A DNA stretch of 60,893 nucleotides. Origin: Bacteroidota bacterium (GTDB lineage: Bacteria; Bacteroidota; Bacteroidia; UBA8524). The position numbers and the translations under genes are program-made. The stretch is from contig SBGR01000046.1 of NCBI GenBank assembly GCA_006226545.1, forward strand, positions 1 to 60,893, in the 5' to 3' direction. Positions 17,025 through 26,295 of the stretch are shown piece by piece. The notes beneath the pieces were generated by a model. That model ran no database searches. It was not told where the DNA came from and saw only the letters and a list, made by a program, of their open reading frames with translations. Position 1 is the stretch's first letter, and each line of letters begins with the position of its first letter.

Positions 17025-17944
17025 TGAACCATTCCAATCACTATCACGCTAAAGGTAAGCTCCTTCTTTTTGGAGAGTATTTCGTGTTGGATGGTGTTCC
17101 GGGTTTAGCAGTGCCGAGCCAACGAGGCCAAAGTTTAGTCACTTCTAGCGATGCCGTTCAGGTGAAAGGCTTGTATTGGAAAAGCTTGAATTTGAAAGAC
17201 GAGATTTGGTTTGAAGCCTATTTCGACGAGCATTTTGGGCTACTTCACGGCTTGCAAGATGAGACCGCCATCACTTTGCAGAAGATTCTACAAGCAGCAC
17301 GTCAGCTGAATCCCAACTTCCTGAAAGACGGTCTTTACCATGAAGCCATCACCAAGCTGGAATTTGCGCAAGATAGTGGCTTGGGCAGCAGCTCTACCTT
17401 GATTCACCTTATCGCACAATGGGCCCAGGTGGATGCCATGCAACTCTTCTTTTTGTCTTTTCCCGGCAGCGGTTATGATATCGCTTGCGCCGGAGCGGAA
17501 GGCCCAATTCTTTACCGAAAAACCGGACAAAGCGCCAATTGGGAAACGAAACAACTTAATTGGCCTTGGGAGCAAATTCTGTTTGTTCATTTAGGCCAGA
17601 AGCAGAACAGCAGAGAAGGCATTCAACGTTACCGCGAACGCAGTGAAATGCTGTATACCGAAAGGGAGGCCATGACCCAATTGGTATTAGAAGCGACAAA
17701 AAAACAGTCGGCCGCCGATTTAGCGAAACTGATGCAAGAAAGCGAAGCCCTTATCGCTCAAGCATTAGGACTAAGCACTGTTCAAGCTGCACGATTCTCC
17801 GATTTTTCGGGAAGTATAAAATCGCTCGGTGCCTGGGGTGGCGACTATGTCATGGCCCTTGGAGATTCTAAGGAATCGATGAAAGCTTATTTTCTAGCGA
17901 AAGGATTGGATCGGTTTCTGGAAGCGTCAGATTTGATGCGGTAG
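17024..17944 (+). CDS. GYDIA-family GHMP kinase
   Basis: 306 residues. GHMP fold: HAKGKLLLFGEYFVLDG at the N-terminus, the P-loop-like GLGSSSTL (119-126), and the GSGYDIACAGAEG signature (GYDIA at 150-154) that names this Bacteroidota subfamily. The position after HMG-CoA reductase makes mevalonate (or phosphomevalonate) the likely substrate, but the exact step is an inference. The start overlaps the stop of the lipoprotein hydrolase by one base. Last gene of the cluster. Confidence 0.9.
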   Translation: MNHSNHYHAKGKLLLFGEYFVLDGVPGLAVPSQRGQSLVTSSDAVQVKGLYWKSLNLKDEIWFEAYFDEHFGLLHGLQDETAITLQKILQAARQLNPNFLKDGLYHEAITKLEFAQDSGLGSSSTLIHLIAQWAQVDAMQLFFLSFPGSGYDIACAGAEGPILYRKTGQSANWETKQLNWPWEQILFVHLGQKQNSREGIQRYRERSEMLYTEREAMTQLVLEATKKQSAADLAKLMQESEALIAQALGLSTVQAARFSDFSGSIKSLGAWGGDYVMALGDSKESMKAYFLAKGLDRFLEASDLMR

Positions 17945-17950
17945 AAGGTT

Positions 17951-18168
17951 ATAGTCCATAGACCATAGACCATGGTCCATAGACGAGACGTTGGCACTTC
18001 GCTAATTTTGCCTCAACCTGTTTAACCAAAGGGTACACAGCGTATTTACTCAGCGTGCACGGAGAGAATCTGCTCAATGTTTAATCATTTCAACTTTTCG
18101 TGTATACGTTTTGGCATGCAACTCTTCTCAGACTGAGCAATTCAAAAATCAGAAATCAAAAATTCCTT
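17951..18168. repeat. 218-bp diverged direct repeat, copy A
   Basis: Begins atagtccatagaccat, continues through cgttggcacttcgctaattt, a gggtacacag...agcgtgcacggagaga block and ttggcatgcaa, and ends in agaaatcaaaaattcctt. Copy B at 18701-18918 has the same length and order with roughly three quarters identity. The gap 17945-18287 holds this repeat, a C-rich stretch and then the promoter of the next gene; no gene is seen in it. Confidence 0.85.
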
Positions 18169-18275
18169 GGTTCACTAACCACTCACGCCCCACCACTTAC
18201 CCTCCATTTTCTCTGCACTACCTTCTCATTTACAGCATCCATCTACTCTATAGACTAATATTCAGTACTATAATT

Positions 18276-18283
18276 TAGATTTG
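18276..18283 (+). promoter_or_regulatory. -7 box TAGATTTG, leaderless start
   Basis: TAnnTTTG match ending 5 bases before the ATG at 18288, predicting a transcript that starts at or next to the start codon. Confidence 0.5.
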
Positions 18284-18287
18284 CTGC

Positions 18288-18623
18288 ATGCAAGTAACCA
18301 TTACCCAGATCACCTTGAAATCGCCATGGCACTTTTTTGCTTTAGCGAAAAATGCGCTTCAGATTACCAAACAATTGAAAGGCACGCAATACAGAGAATT
18401 CAAGAAAACCGGCGTTTGGACCACCCATTATACTATGACACTATGGGATACAAAAGAAGACTTGCAGCAATTTGCGCGAAGCGGAGCTCATCTACAAGGC
18501 ATGAAAATCAGCAAAGACATCGCTAAAGAAATCAAAACGCTCACCTATGAAGCTGATAGGCTGCCGGATTGGAAAACAGCCAAGTCGAAACTCGCGGAAG
18601 TGAAGGGAATAGCGTATAAGTAG
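18288..18623 (+). CDS. Small dimeric alpha/beta-barrel protein (DUF3291/monooxygenase-like)
   Basis: 111 residues (MQVTITQITLKSPWHFF...). A LWDTKEDLQQFARSGAHLQGMK segment resembles DUF3291 and ABM-type dimeric ferredoxin-like barrels, where such a helix lines a pocket. Substrate and reaction are unknown. It stands alone between two copies of a 218-bp repeat, with its own -7 box. The overlapping frame at 18281-18526 is a shadow. Confidence 0.7.
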   Translation: MQVTITQITLKSPWHFFALAKNALQITKQLKGTQYREFKKTGVWTTHYTMTLWDTKEDLQQFARSGAHLQGMKISKDIAKEIKTLTYEADRLPDWKTAKSKLAEVKGIAYK

Positions 18624-18700
18624 GGTTGTGAGATTGTTGGACTGTTCTGGTTGTTGGAATGTCGAATGTTTATTGTATGGTTCTCCGGTATAGAAAGTCC

Positions 18701-18917
18701 ATAGTCCATAGACCATGGTCGATAGATGAGGCGTTGGCACTTCGCTAATTTTACTTCAAAATGTTTAACCACAGGGTACACAGAGCCTTTGCTCAGAGTG
18801 CACGGAGAGATTCTCTTCAATGCTTCATCCTTACAGCTTTGCGTGCTTACGTCTTGGCATGCAATTCTTATCAGACTTAGCCATTCAAAAATCACAGATC
18901 AGAAATTAAAAATTCCT
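18701..18917. repeat. 218-bp diverged direct repeat, copy B
   Basis: Same order of blocks as copy A (atagtccatagaccatgg, cgttggcacttcgctaatt, aaccacagggtacacagag, gtgcacggagaga, ttggcatgcaatt, tcaaaaatcacagatcagaaatt). It ends exactly at the stop codon of apbE. The segment before it (18624-18672) carries the gattgttggactg word family. Confidence 0.85.
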
Positions 18918-19916
18918 TTACTGCAACTTCTCTTTCAAGCTTGGCGACCATTCTTCCATAAAGCCGCCGTTGCCATCGTCGTAGATAAAGAAATAGGCAT
19001 AATCCGGGAATTGCTGTTCAAGCATGACTTTCGCTTCTCCTCTGCCCATCACCATACATGCGGTAGCCAGTGCATCAGCGGTTACACATTCAGGTCCAAC
19101 GATGGTGGCACTTAATAAGGTATGTTGAATAGGATATCCGGTTCGCGGGTCGATGGTATGGGCGTATTTCTTACCGTCCTTCACATAGAACTTACGGTAA
19201 TTACCGCTGGTAGCGATGGCTTGATCGCTAATTCCGATGGTACGTTGAGCTGCGTTGGTTGAAGTTTTATTCTCAATCGGCTGTTCAACCGCAATTCGCC
19301 AGTCTACAGAGTCGACATTTTTACCTTGGCAGAAAATCTCACCGCCTACATTCACATAGAAGTTATGGTATCCCCAAGCATTCAACATGGAACTGATCAT
19401 ATCTGAAGCCAGACCCGGAGCGATACCGTTAACGTCGAAACGCAGACCTGAATCCAGTTTACTCAAACTGTTTCCATCCATCCAAACTTTACGGTAACCT
19501 ACGCTGCGCATAATCTCATTCACGCGGGTAGAATCCATGTTTTCGGCATGTTTGAGTCCGAAACCCCAGGCCTCACTCAAAGGTCCAATGGTCATATCAA
19601 AAGCACCACTGCATCGATCGGATATTAAAAGTCCTTTAGCGATGGTCGTTTTCACCAGTTCATCCATTTCATACGCTGTATTCCGGTTGATGCGGCTTAA
19701 GAGCGAAGTACTATCGTATGTACTAAGCGATGCATTAAAGGAAAGCACAAATGAATCTATCCTCTGAGCCAAATCCGGAATTTCTTCTCCCAGATAGGTG
19801 ATATCGTAGGTTGATCCAAAGGCATTTCCGGAGACCATATGCTTACCTGATTTTGAATTCAAATTGCAGGAAGCAAGCAAGGCCAAAATTGAAACAAAGA
19901 AGAGTGCTTTTTTCAT
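18918..19916 (-). CDS. apbE: FAD:protein FMN transferase (ApbE)
   Basis: 332 residues from ATG 19916 (MKKALFFVSILALLASC, lipobox Cys at 17); the open frame upstream to 20018 is not native. ApbE moves FMN from FAD onto a Thr in target proteins. Motifs: GNAFGSTYDITY near the mature start, DMTIGPLSEAWGFG, GLRFDVNGIAPGLASD, YVNVGGEIFCQG and YAHTIDPRTGYP (Mg and flavin contacts). It lies after the nqr operon, whose NqrB and NqrC need this modification. A terminator (20107-20137) lies between, so it probably has its own promoter (19922-19929). Confidence 0.95.
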   Translation of the reverse strand: MKKALFFVSILALLASCNLNSKSGKHMVSGNAFGSTYDITYLGEEIPDLAQRIDSFVLSFNASLSTYDSTSLLSRINRNTAYEMDELVKTTIAKGLLISDRCSGAFDMTIGPLSEAWGFGLKHAENMDSTRVNEIMRSVGYRKVWMDGNSLSKLDSGLRFDVNGIAPGLASDMISSMLNAWGYHNFYVNVGGEIFCQGKNVDSVDWRIAVEQPIENKTSTNAAQRTIGISDQAIATSGNYRKFYVKDGKKYAHTIDPRTGYPIQHTLLSATIVGPECVTADALATACMVMGRGEAKVMLEQQFPDYAYFFIYDDGNGGFMEEWSPSLKEKLQ

Positions 19917-19921
19917 CGATG

Positions 19922-19929
19922 CAAAAATA
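19922..19929 (-). promoter_or_regulatory. -7 box TATTTTTG before apbE
   Basis: TAnnTTTG match on the minus strand, 6 bases before the apbE ATG, again pointing to a leaderless message. A -33 element is not clear. Confidence 0.5.
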
Positions 19930-20106
19930 CAGGAACCCCAATCAAAAAGGTCATATTCCTTGAAACAAGTTCCAATTAAGAAAATCCCATGGAGCAAATT
20001 CCAATCAACAAGATACAAATTGGCTAGTGACCAAACACAAGGATGAAATTCGCTTAGGGTTGGGTGCTATCCAATTGGATTTTGGAACTTTTCCATTGGC
20101 ACTAAA

Positions 20107-20137
20107 AAACAAAAGCCCCGACCGAAGTCGAGGCTTT
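20107..20137 (-). terminator. Terminator of the nqr operon
   Basis: On the minus strand AAAGCCTCGAC and GTCGGGGCTTTT close a TTCG loop and are followed by a T-rich tract. It lies 9 bases past the nqrF stop. Confidence 0.88.
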
Positions 20138-20145
20138 CCTTAATC

Positions 20146-21462
20146 TTATCCTCCAAAGTCGTCGAAGGAAACATTTTCCTTCGGCACTCCCCAGTCGTCG
20201 CACATTTTCAGTACCGCCTGGTTCATCATAGGAGGTCCACAGAAGTAGAACTCAATATCTTCAGGAGCATCGTGTTTGCTCAAGTAATTATCGATCAAAG
20301 CTTGGTGAACAAAACCAACGAATCCGTCGCCTTCGCCCTCTACGCTATCTTTCGCTTTCCAGTTGTCTTCCGGCAATGGCTCAGAAAGAACAATATGGAA
20401 TTTGAAGTTCGGGAATTCTCTTTCGATCTCACGGAAATCTTCCACGTAGAACAACTCACGCTTAGAACGTCCACCGTACCAGAAGCTCACCTTACGGTTG
20501 CGCTCTTTTTCTGTATGGAAGAGATGGAACAAGTGTGAACGCAATGGAGCCATACCGGCACCACCACCCACGTAAATCATTTCTGCACCGGTTTCTTTGA
20601 TGAAGAACTCACCGTAAGGTCCGGAGATGGTTACTTTATCGCCCGGCTTTCTATCGAATACATACGAAGAACAGATACCCGGATTCACGTCCATCCATCC
20701 GTTTTTAGCTCTATCCCAAGGTGGTGTAGCGATACGGATATTCAACATTACGATGTTTCCTTCTGCAGGGTGGTTAGCCATGGAGTAGGCGCGGAATACA
20801 GGCTCAGGGTTCTTCATTTTAAGATCCCATAATTTGAACTTATCCCACTCAGCTTGGAACTCATCAGCAGCCTTACCCATTCTTGGGTGAGAAGTGATAT
20901 CCATGTTTTTAAAGTCCACGTCGATAGCCGGAACGTCAACCTGAATATACCCACCTGCTTCGAAGTTCAATGTTTCGCCTTCCGGCAATTTCACCACGAA
21001 TTCTTTAATGAAAGACGCCACGTTGTAGTTGGAAACCACTTCGCATTCCCATTTCTTAATACCGAACACTTCTTCCGGAATCTCCACTTTCATGTCGTTT
21101 TTCACTTTCACCTGGCAAGCCAAGCGAACGTGTTCTTTTTGCTCACGACGGTTGATGTGACCAGTTTCGGTTGGAAGAATCTCTCCTCCACCTTCCGGAA
21201 TCTGGCACTTACACATGGCGCAAGTACCACCACCACCACAAGCTGATGGCAAGAAAAGTTTCTCGTTAGCCAGAGCGCTCAACAAAGTGCCGCCTGCAGG
21301 AACAGAGATCGTTTTCTCTCCGTTGATTTCAATTTTCACGTCTCCTTGTTGAACCAGCTTTTTAGCCGCCACCTGCAACATCAATACGAGCAAGATGATG
21401 ACCAAAGTAAACACGGCCACACTGGAGAGGATGATTGCAATATTAATTTCTAATAATACCAT
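20146..21462 (-). CDS. nqrF: Na+-translocating NADH:quinone reductase subunit F
   Basis: 438 residues. Entry point for electrons from NADH. One N-terminal membrane helix (about 8-32), a 2Fe-2S ferredoxin domain with Cys 75, 81, 84 and 116 ([13 protein letters not shown] ... LACQV), an FAD domain with RAYSMANHP, and an NADH domain with [13 protein letters not shown] and FCGPPMMN. The tail SFDDFGG is typical of NqrF. Last gene of nqrABCDEF. Confidence 0.98.
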   Translation of the reverse strand: MVLLEINIAIILSSVAVFTLVIILLVLMLQVAAKKLVQQGDVKIEINGEKTISVPAGGTLLSALANEKLFLPSACGGGGTCAMCKCQIPEGGGEILPTETGHINRREQKEHVRLACQVKVKNDMKVEIPEEVFGIKKWECEVVSNYNVASFIKEFVVKLPEGETLNFEAGGYIQVDVPAIDVDFKNMDITSHPRMGKAADEFQAEWDKFKLWDLKMKNPEPVFRAYSMANHPAEGNIVMLNIRIATPPWDRAKNGWMDVNPGICSSYVFDRKPGDKVTISGPYGEFFIKETGAEMIYVGGGAGMAPLRSHLFHLFHTEKERNRKVSFWYGGRSKRELFYVEDFREIEREFPNFKFHIVLSEPLPEDNWKAKDSVEGEGDGFVGFVHQALIDNYLSKHDAPEDIEFYFCGPPMMNQAVLKMCDDWGVPKENVSFDDFGG

Positions 21463-21476
21463 GATTCTCTAGCTAA

Positions 21477-22097
21477 TTAGTTAATGCTGAAGCCCATGAA
21501 GCTCAAGAAGCCGAAGGACATCAAACCTACAATGATAAAGGTGATACCCAAGCCACGGAGTGGAGCAGGTACATGGGAATATTTCAGTTTTTCACGGATG
21601 GCTGCCAAGGCAACTACGGCTAAGAACCAACCAATACCGGAACCTAATCCGAAGGTGGTAGCCTCTGCCAAGTTGTAAGGACGACCAATCATAAACAAAG
21701 CACCACCCAAGATGGAGCAGTTTACAGCGATCAATGGCAAGAAGATACCCAAGGCAGCATAAAGTGCCGGAGATAGTTTCTCTACTACCATCTCAGTCAA
21801 CTGCACAAAAGAGGCAATTACAGAGATGTAAATGATCAAACCGATAAAGCTCAAATCGGCAGTTGCCAATTCTTCGATGCCGGTCCAAGTCATTGCACCC
21901 GGTTTCAAAAAGTAGTTGTATACCAACCAGTTCAAAGGAATGGTGATGCCCAATACGAAGATTACGGCAGCTCCTAGTCCGATGGCGGTGCTTACTTTCT
22001 TAGATACGGCCAAATAAGAGCACATACCCAAGAAGTAGGCGAAAATCATGTTGTCGATAAAAATCGACTTAACACCAATATTGATTAAATCTTGCAT
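21477..22097 (-). CDS. nqrE: Na+-NQR subunit E
   Basis: 206 residues, six membrane helices with the inverted-topology pattern shared by NqrD, NqrE and RnfA/E. Conserved [14 protein letters not shown] near the N-terminus and [11 protein letters not shown] supply the Cys that, with NqrD, hold an intramembrane iron centre. 14 bases upstream of nqrF. Confidence 0.97.
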   Translation of the reverse strand: MQDLINIGVKSIFIDNMIFAYFLGMCSYLAVSKKVSTAIGLGAAVIFVLGITIPLNWLVYNYFLKPGAMTWTGIEELATADLSFIGLIIYISVIASFVQLTEMVVEKLSPALYAALGIFLPLIAVNCSILGGALFMIGRPYNLAEATTFGLGSGIGWFLAVVALAAIREKLKYSHVPAPLRGLGITFIIVGLMSFGFLSFMGFSIN

Positions 22098-22116
22098 GTT
22101 TCTAGTCTCCTATTAA

Positions 22117-22785
22117 TTATTCCTCTTCAACTTGACCGTTACGAGCTCGCTGAGCCCAAATAACCAATCCGATTACGATACTTGCGCCTGCTGGAATTAC
22201 CAATACACCGTTACCGATGTAATTGATGCCCATGGCGTCAAATACTTTAAATCCGAAGACGGATCCTGAACCAAAAATTTCACGGAAGAACGCTACAATC
22301 ATCAAGATTGCACCGTAACCTAATCCGTTTCCTAATCCATCGATTAAAGAAGGGAAAGGTTTATTACCCATAGCAAATGCTTCCAAGCGTCCCATGATAA
22401 TACAGTTGGTTACAATCAAACCAACGAATACCGAAAGCTGTTTGGACACATCGTAGAAATAGGCTTTCAAAATCTGGTCAACCAAGATTACGAAAGTAGA
22501 CACCACGGCCAACTGCACGATGATACGTACACGTGAAGGGATGCTATTTCTAAGTAATGAGATGAAGAAGTTAGACATCATGGTTACGAAGGTTACACCC
22601 AACGCCATGAAAAGCGCAGGTTTCATCTGTACGGTAACCGCGAGAGCTGAACAGATACCCAAAACCTGCACGGTAATCGGGTTGTTCAAGTCTAAAGGAT
22701 CGCTAAGCAGTTGTCTTTCCTTACGGCCGAAGATGGGCTCCTTTGGAGCGGCCACTTTCTTTTCTTCTACAGTAGCTGTTGCCAT
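22117..22785 (-). CDS. nqrD: Na+-NQR subunit D
   Basis: 222 residues, six membrane helices, paired with NqrE. QVLGICSALAVT and VTNCIIMGRLEAFA contain the Cys that ligate the intramembrane iron. A soluble N-terminal extension (about 1-25) precedes the first helix. Confidence 0.97.
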   Translation of the reverse strand: MATATVEEKKVAAPKEPIFGRKERQLLSDPLDLNNPITVQVLGICSALAVTVQMKPALFMALGVTFVTMMSNFFISLLRNSIPSRVRIIVQLAVVSTFVILVDQILKAYFYDVSKQLSVFVGLIVTNCIIMGRLEAFAMGNKPFPSLIDGLGNGLGYGAILMIVAFFREIFGSGSVFGFKVFDAMGINYIGNGVLVIPAGASIVIGLVIWAQRARNGQVEEE

Positions 22786-22792
22786 AGTTTTA

Positions 22793-23545
22793 TCAGTTTA
22801 GTGCAGTTGCACTATTAAGTTTCTTAAAATAGTTATTGTATGCCTTCAAGTAGGTATCCATCATGGTATTCAAACCATTACCAGTAAGCGTGGCGCCAGA
22901 CATACCATCCACATTGTGTGGTTTGTCTTGGAAAGCAGCGATACTTTTATCTCCGCCTCCGTTTTCACCTTTGTTCATGGTAACCGAAACCACATTACCG
23001 GCTTCGTCTTTGATTTGTTTACCTACATAGCGAGACTGAATCTCAGGCGTAGTGATACGAGCACCCAAACCCGGAGTTTCACCTTTGTGATCGAACACAA
23101 CACCTTTGATGGTATTCATGTCTTTCTCCAAGGCTACATAACCCCAAACATCGTCCCAGAGACCTTTACCAAATACCGGCATTACGAAGTATTCGTAACC
23201 CTCAGCACCTTTGATCAAGTACAATGGCAACAAACGATCGGCTGAATCTACCTTGTATTGTTTTGCTACGTTGATATTGTCAGCTACATCAGCAGTTTCT
23301 TCACCACCGGCATTGATAACCACCGGCTTCACCATCTCGTCGTATTTCGCATTTACCGCTTCATTGGTCAAAGCACCAACGGCTTCCGGACCCATAAAAG
23401 TGGTAAGGATAAACTTTCTTTTTTCGAAGGCTACGTTAGCAGCCTGTTTGTCTTTCAACGCTTCATAAGCGAGCGAAAGCAATGTACCGCATACTACTGT
23501 GAGTACGAATACAAATGTCAGGATATAGGAATTAGACCGTTGCAC
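22793..23545 (-). CDS. nqrC: Na+-NQR subunit C
   Basis: 250 residues, one N-terminal helix then a periplasmic FMN domain. The flavinylation motif is DGMSGATLT, with the Thr at 219 the expected covalent FMN site, the target of ApbE. GETPGLGARI is the usual family block. Its start overlaps the end of nqrB by 14 bases. Confidence 0.97.
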   Translation of the reverse strand: MQRSNSYILTFVFVLTVVCGTLLSLAYEALKDKQAANVAFEKRKFILTTFMGPEAVGALTNEAVNAKYDEMVKPVVINAGGEETADVADNINVAKQYKVDSADRLLPLYLIKGAEGYEYFVMPVFGKGLWDDVWGYVALEKDMNTIKGVVFDHKGETPGLGARITTPEIQSRYVGKQIKDEAGNVVSVTMNKGENGGGDKSIAAFQDKPHNVDGMSGATLTGNGLNTMMDTYLKAYNNYFKKLNSATALN

Positions 23546-24695
23546 GTTTCAATCTCCTTTTCTTGTTAGACTCTACAACAAAATAATCGATGGTTGGTGC
23601 GAAGACGTTCATCAACAAGATGGCCATCATCATACCTTCCGGATAAGCCGGGTTCGCAACACGGATCAATACAGTCATCACACCGATAAGCAAACCGTAG
23701 ATGATTTTACCTGTTTCAGTTTGAGCTGCTGATACAGGGTCAGTGGCCATGTACACCGCCCCAAAAGCGAAACCGCCGATGAGCAAGTGGTAGTATGCAG
23801 GCATTTCTAAGAATGGTGTTCCACCGATCATGTTAAATACGGTACCCATCAAGAAACCACCAACAAACACGCTGCTCATGATTTTCCAGCTTCCAATACC
23901 GGAGATGATCAAGATAAAGGCACCAATTAAAGTGGCCAAAACTGAGGTCTCACCGATGGAACCTTTTTCAAAGCCCATGAACATGTCCCAAACGCTGTAC
24001 TGAATATCAACGCCTGCTGCAATTTGCGATAAGGAAGTAGCTCCTGTAAATCCATCAACCAATGCTTCACGGTTACCTAAGAACCATACTGCATCACCAT
24101 TTGAAAGGAACTCACCAGACATGTAAGCCGGGTAAGCGAAGAACAAGAATACACGAGCAGTCAAAGCCGGGTTTAAGAGGTTCATACCTGAACCACCAAA
24201 CACTTCTTTACCGATGATAACCGCGAAAGCAGTACCCAAAGCAACCATCCAAAGTGGAATAGTTGGAGGTAAGATAAGTGGAATCAATAAACCGGATACG
24301 AGGAAACCTTCGTTGATTGGGTGACCTCTACGTTGAGCGAAATAAAATTCGATACCCAAACCTACACCGTATGATACAACGATGATTGGAAGAACCTGAA
24401 TCAAGCCGGTAATAACCTGCTCCATCATCGATTCACCTTCACCGGTAGCTAGGAAGTGTTGGTATCCTACGTTCCAAATACCGAATAATAAAACCGGCAA
24501 CATGGCCACCACTACGGTGATCATGGTACGTTTCATATCGATACCGTCGCGCACGTGCACTTTAGAGTGGGTGGCGTGGCCCGGTACGAACATAAATGTT
24601 TCGAAACCGTCAAAAACCGAATGCAAGAAGGCAAATTTCCCTCCTTCGCTAAAATTCGGCCTGGCCTTGTCAAATGCGTCTCTTAAAAACTTCAT
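23532..24695 (-). CDS. nqrB: Na+-NQR subunit B
   Basis: 387 residues, about ten membrane helices; forms the Na+ path and binds riboflavin and quinone. The covalent FMN site is Thr220 in DGFTGATSLSQ. Motifs RGHPINEGFLVSGLLIPL and GGSGMNLLNPALTARVFL are conserved. The start overlaps the nqrA stop by one base. Confidence 0.98.
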   Translation of the reverse strand: MKFLRDAFDKARPNFSEGGKFAFLHSVFDGFETFMFVPGHATHSKVHVRDGIDMKRTMITVVVAMLPVLLFGIWNVGYQHFLATGEGESMMEQVITGLIQVLPIIVVSYGVGLGIEFYFAQRRGHPINEGFLVSGLLIPLILPPTIPLWMVALGTAFAVIIGKEVFGGSGMNLLNPALTARVFLFFAYPAYMSGEFLSNGDAVWFLGNREALVDGFTGATSLSQIAAGVDIQYSVWDMFMGFEKGSIGETSVLATLIGAFILIISGIGSWKIMSSVFVGGFLMGTVFNMIGGTPFLEMPAYYHLLIGGFAFGAVYMATDPVSAAQTETGKIIYGLLIGVMTVLIRVANPAYPEGMMMAILLMNVFAPTIDYFVVESNKKRRLKRATV

Positions 24696-26044
24696 TATCC
24701 TTCTTTTTCAATAAGGTCCAATCCTTCAGAAAGAATCTTCTGTACCGGCATTTTAGAGGTACATACAAATTCGCATAGGGCGAGGTCTTCCTCTACCACT
24801 TCATAAATACCCAAAGCTTCCATCGCTTCAAAGTCGGCAGCCAAACAAGCTTTCAACAACTGAACAGGGTACATGTCCATCGGAAGCACCTTTTCGTATT
24901 CATTTGTCATTACAAAAGCCCTCTCCTCGCCGTGCATACTGGTGTTCACCTTGTATTTGCGGTTAGGCGATAAATAGCTCAAGAATGTTTTAGAGATACT
25001 TGGTCTTGGGTAATTCGGGATTAACCAACCGAAGAATTCCGGCTCTTCACCCTCTGGGATAATGGTAATCTGTTGGTCGTAAGCACCGAAGTAACCTTCT
25101 GTTCCAACTTTATCACCAAACAATACGCTACCTGAAATGATACGGTTATGACCATCGGTCATATTGCCCTCAACCAAACTAGCAATGCTAGCTCCTGTGC
25201 GGGTGCGAACGTATTTCGCTTGTTTCACTTCAGAACCGGCTAGTGTAATCACTTTCTCCGGGTCGTATACGCCTTCAGTAAACAATTTACCGAGGTTTGC
25301 TAAGTCTTGTGCATTGATGGTCCACACAATTTCACCCTTGTTTATTGGGCGAGTGTGGTGGATTTGAATCCCGACGTTACCTACTGGATGCGGACCGGCA
25401 AATGCGGTGGTCTCTACTCCGGTAAGTGAACTAAATACAGACATATCCGCATTGTTTTTCAAGCCTAGGTAGATACTACCTGAAGTCAATTTTGCCAATG
25501 CATCGATACCTGCTTGGAGGTGGGCTTCTCTGCCTTTCAACGCAAAATTCAAATCTGGAGCCAATGGTGCAGAGTCAAATGCACTAATGAAAATCGCTTT
25601 TGGCGTTTCATTCACATCTGCAACGCGATTGAATGGACGCTGTCTAAGCCAAGTCCAAGCACCGCTTTTCAGCATTTGTGCTTTGATTGCTTCAGCATCC
25701 AGGCTTGCCGGATTTGCTTTGTTGAATTGCTCGTAGCTGATACCTGAGTTGTCAGCTAAAATTTTCACTTCCAAGATTCTGCGCTTCTCACCACGCACAA
25801 TTTCAATCACCTCTCCGCTTACCGGAGAAGTAAACATGATTTCAGGCTGCTCTTTAGAGAAAAATAGCGGTGTTCCGCTTTTCACTTGAGTACCAGCTTC
25901 AACCAAAAGTTTTGGAGTAATACCTTTGAAATTGGGTGGTTGAATGGCATAGGTTTTAGAAGGTGCAGGAGTAGCAATTTCCATCGCTGCCTCCCCTACG
26001 AGTTTCAGATCGTAGCCTCGTCTAAGTCTGATTAGTTTTGCCAT
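24695..26044 (-). CDS. nqrA: Na+-NQR subunit A
   Basis: 449 residues, cytoplasmic subunit without membrane helices; contributes to quinone binding. Recognised by RLRRGYDLKLVG at the N-terminus, a biotinyl-like LLVEAGTQVKSGTPLF segment, FAGPHPVGNVGIQIHH and EGYFGAYDQQITIIPEG. First gene of the operon; a -7 box lies at 26113-26120. Confidence 0.97.
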   Translation of the reverse strand: MAKLIRLRRGYDLKLVGEAAMEIATPAPSKTYAIQPPNFKGITPKLLVEAGTQVKSGTPLFFSKEQPEIMFTSPVSGEVIEIVRGEKRRILEVKILADNSGISYEQFNKANPASLDAEAIKAQMLKSGAWTWLRQRPFNRVADVNETPKAIFISAFDSAPLAPDLNFALKGREAHLQAGIDALAKLTSGSIYLGLKNNADMSVFSSLTGVETTAFAGPHPVGNVGIQIHHTRPINKGEIVWTINAQDLANLGKLFTEGVYDPEKVITLAGSEVKQAKYVRTRTGASIASLVEGNMTDGHNRIISGSVLFGDKVGTEGYFGAYDQQITIIPEGEEPEFFGWLIPNYPRPSISKTFLSYLSPNRKYKVNTSMHGEERAFVMTNEYEKVLPMDMYPVQLLKACLAADFEAMEALGIYEVVEEDLALCEFVCTSKMPVQKILSEGLDLIEKEG

Positions 26045-26112
26045 CTGACGTGATTCGTCTAAATTTAGTTTTCCCCTACGCGTTTCACCGTTTGAGGGAT
26101 TTTTTTCGGGTG

Positions 26113-26120
26113 CAAATCTA
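26113..26120 (-). promoter_or_regulatory. Possible -7 box TAGATTTG of the nqr operon
   Basis: TAnnTTTG match on the minus strand, 69 bases before the nqrA start; a second near-match (TAAATTTA) lies closer to the gene. No obvious -33 element. Confidence 0.4.
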
Positions 26121-26268
26121 ATAAAAAATTGATACGAAGCGGCCTTTTTTAGCGAATGTTTCGAATATTTTAAATTGCTGTAAAGTCTTGTATTTCTAAG
26201 CTTTACAAAAAGCAGTTAAAATAAATTCCACTTCACCGCAAGCACAGCGGGACTCAGGCATTAGGACA

Positions 26269-26291
26269 TAAAAAAAGGGACCGAAGTCCCT
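26269..26291 (-). terminator. Terminator after the Spy-like gene
   Basis: On the minus strand AGGGACTTCGGTCCCT is a stable TTCG-loop hairpin followed by seven T. It ends the long minus-strand run that begins at tktN. Confidence 0.88.
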
Positions 26292-26295
26292 AATC

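Noticed and set aside
18281..18526. An alternative 81-codon frame over the dimeric-barrel gene
   Set aside because: Its residues (Cys/Arg/His rich) give no fold, while the other frame gives a clear alpha/beta pattern and a promoter at the right distance.
26045..26160. A riboswitch ahead of nqrA
   Set aside because: The leader is short and AT-rich with no recognisable aptamer pairing; only -7-like boxes are seen.
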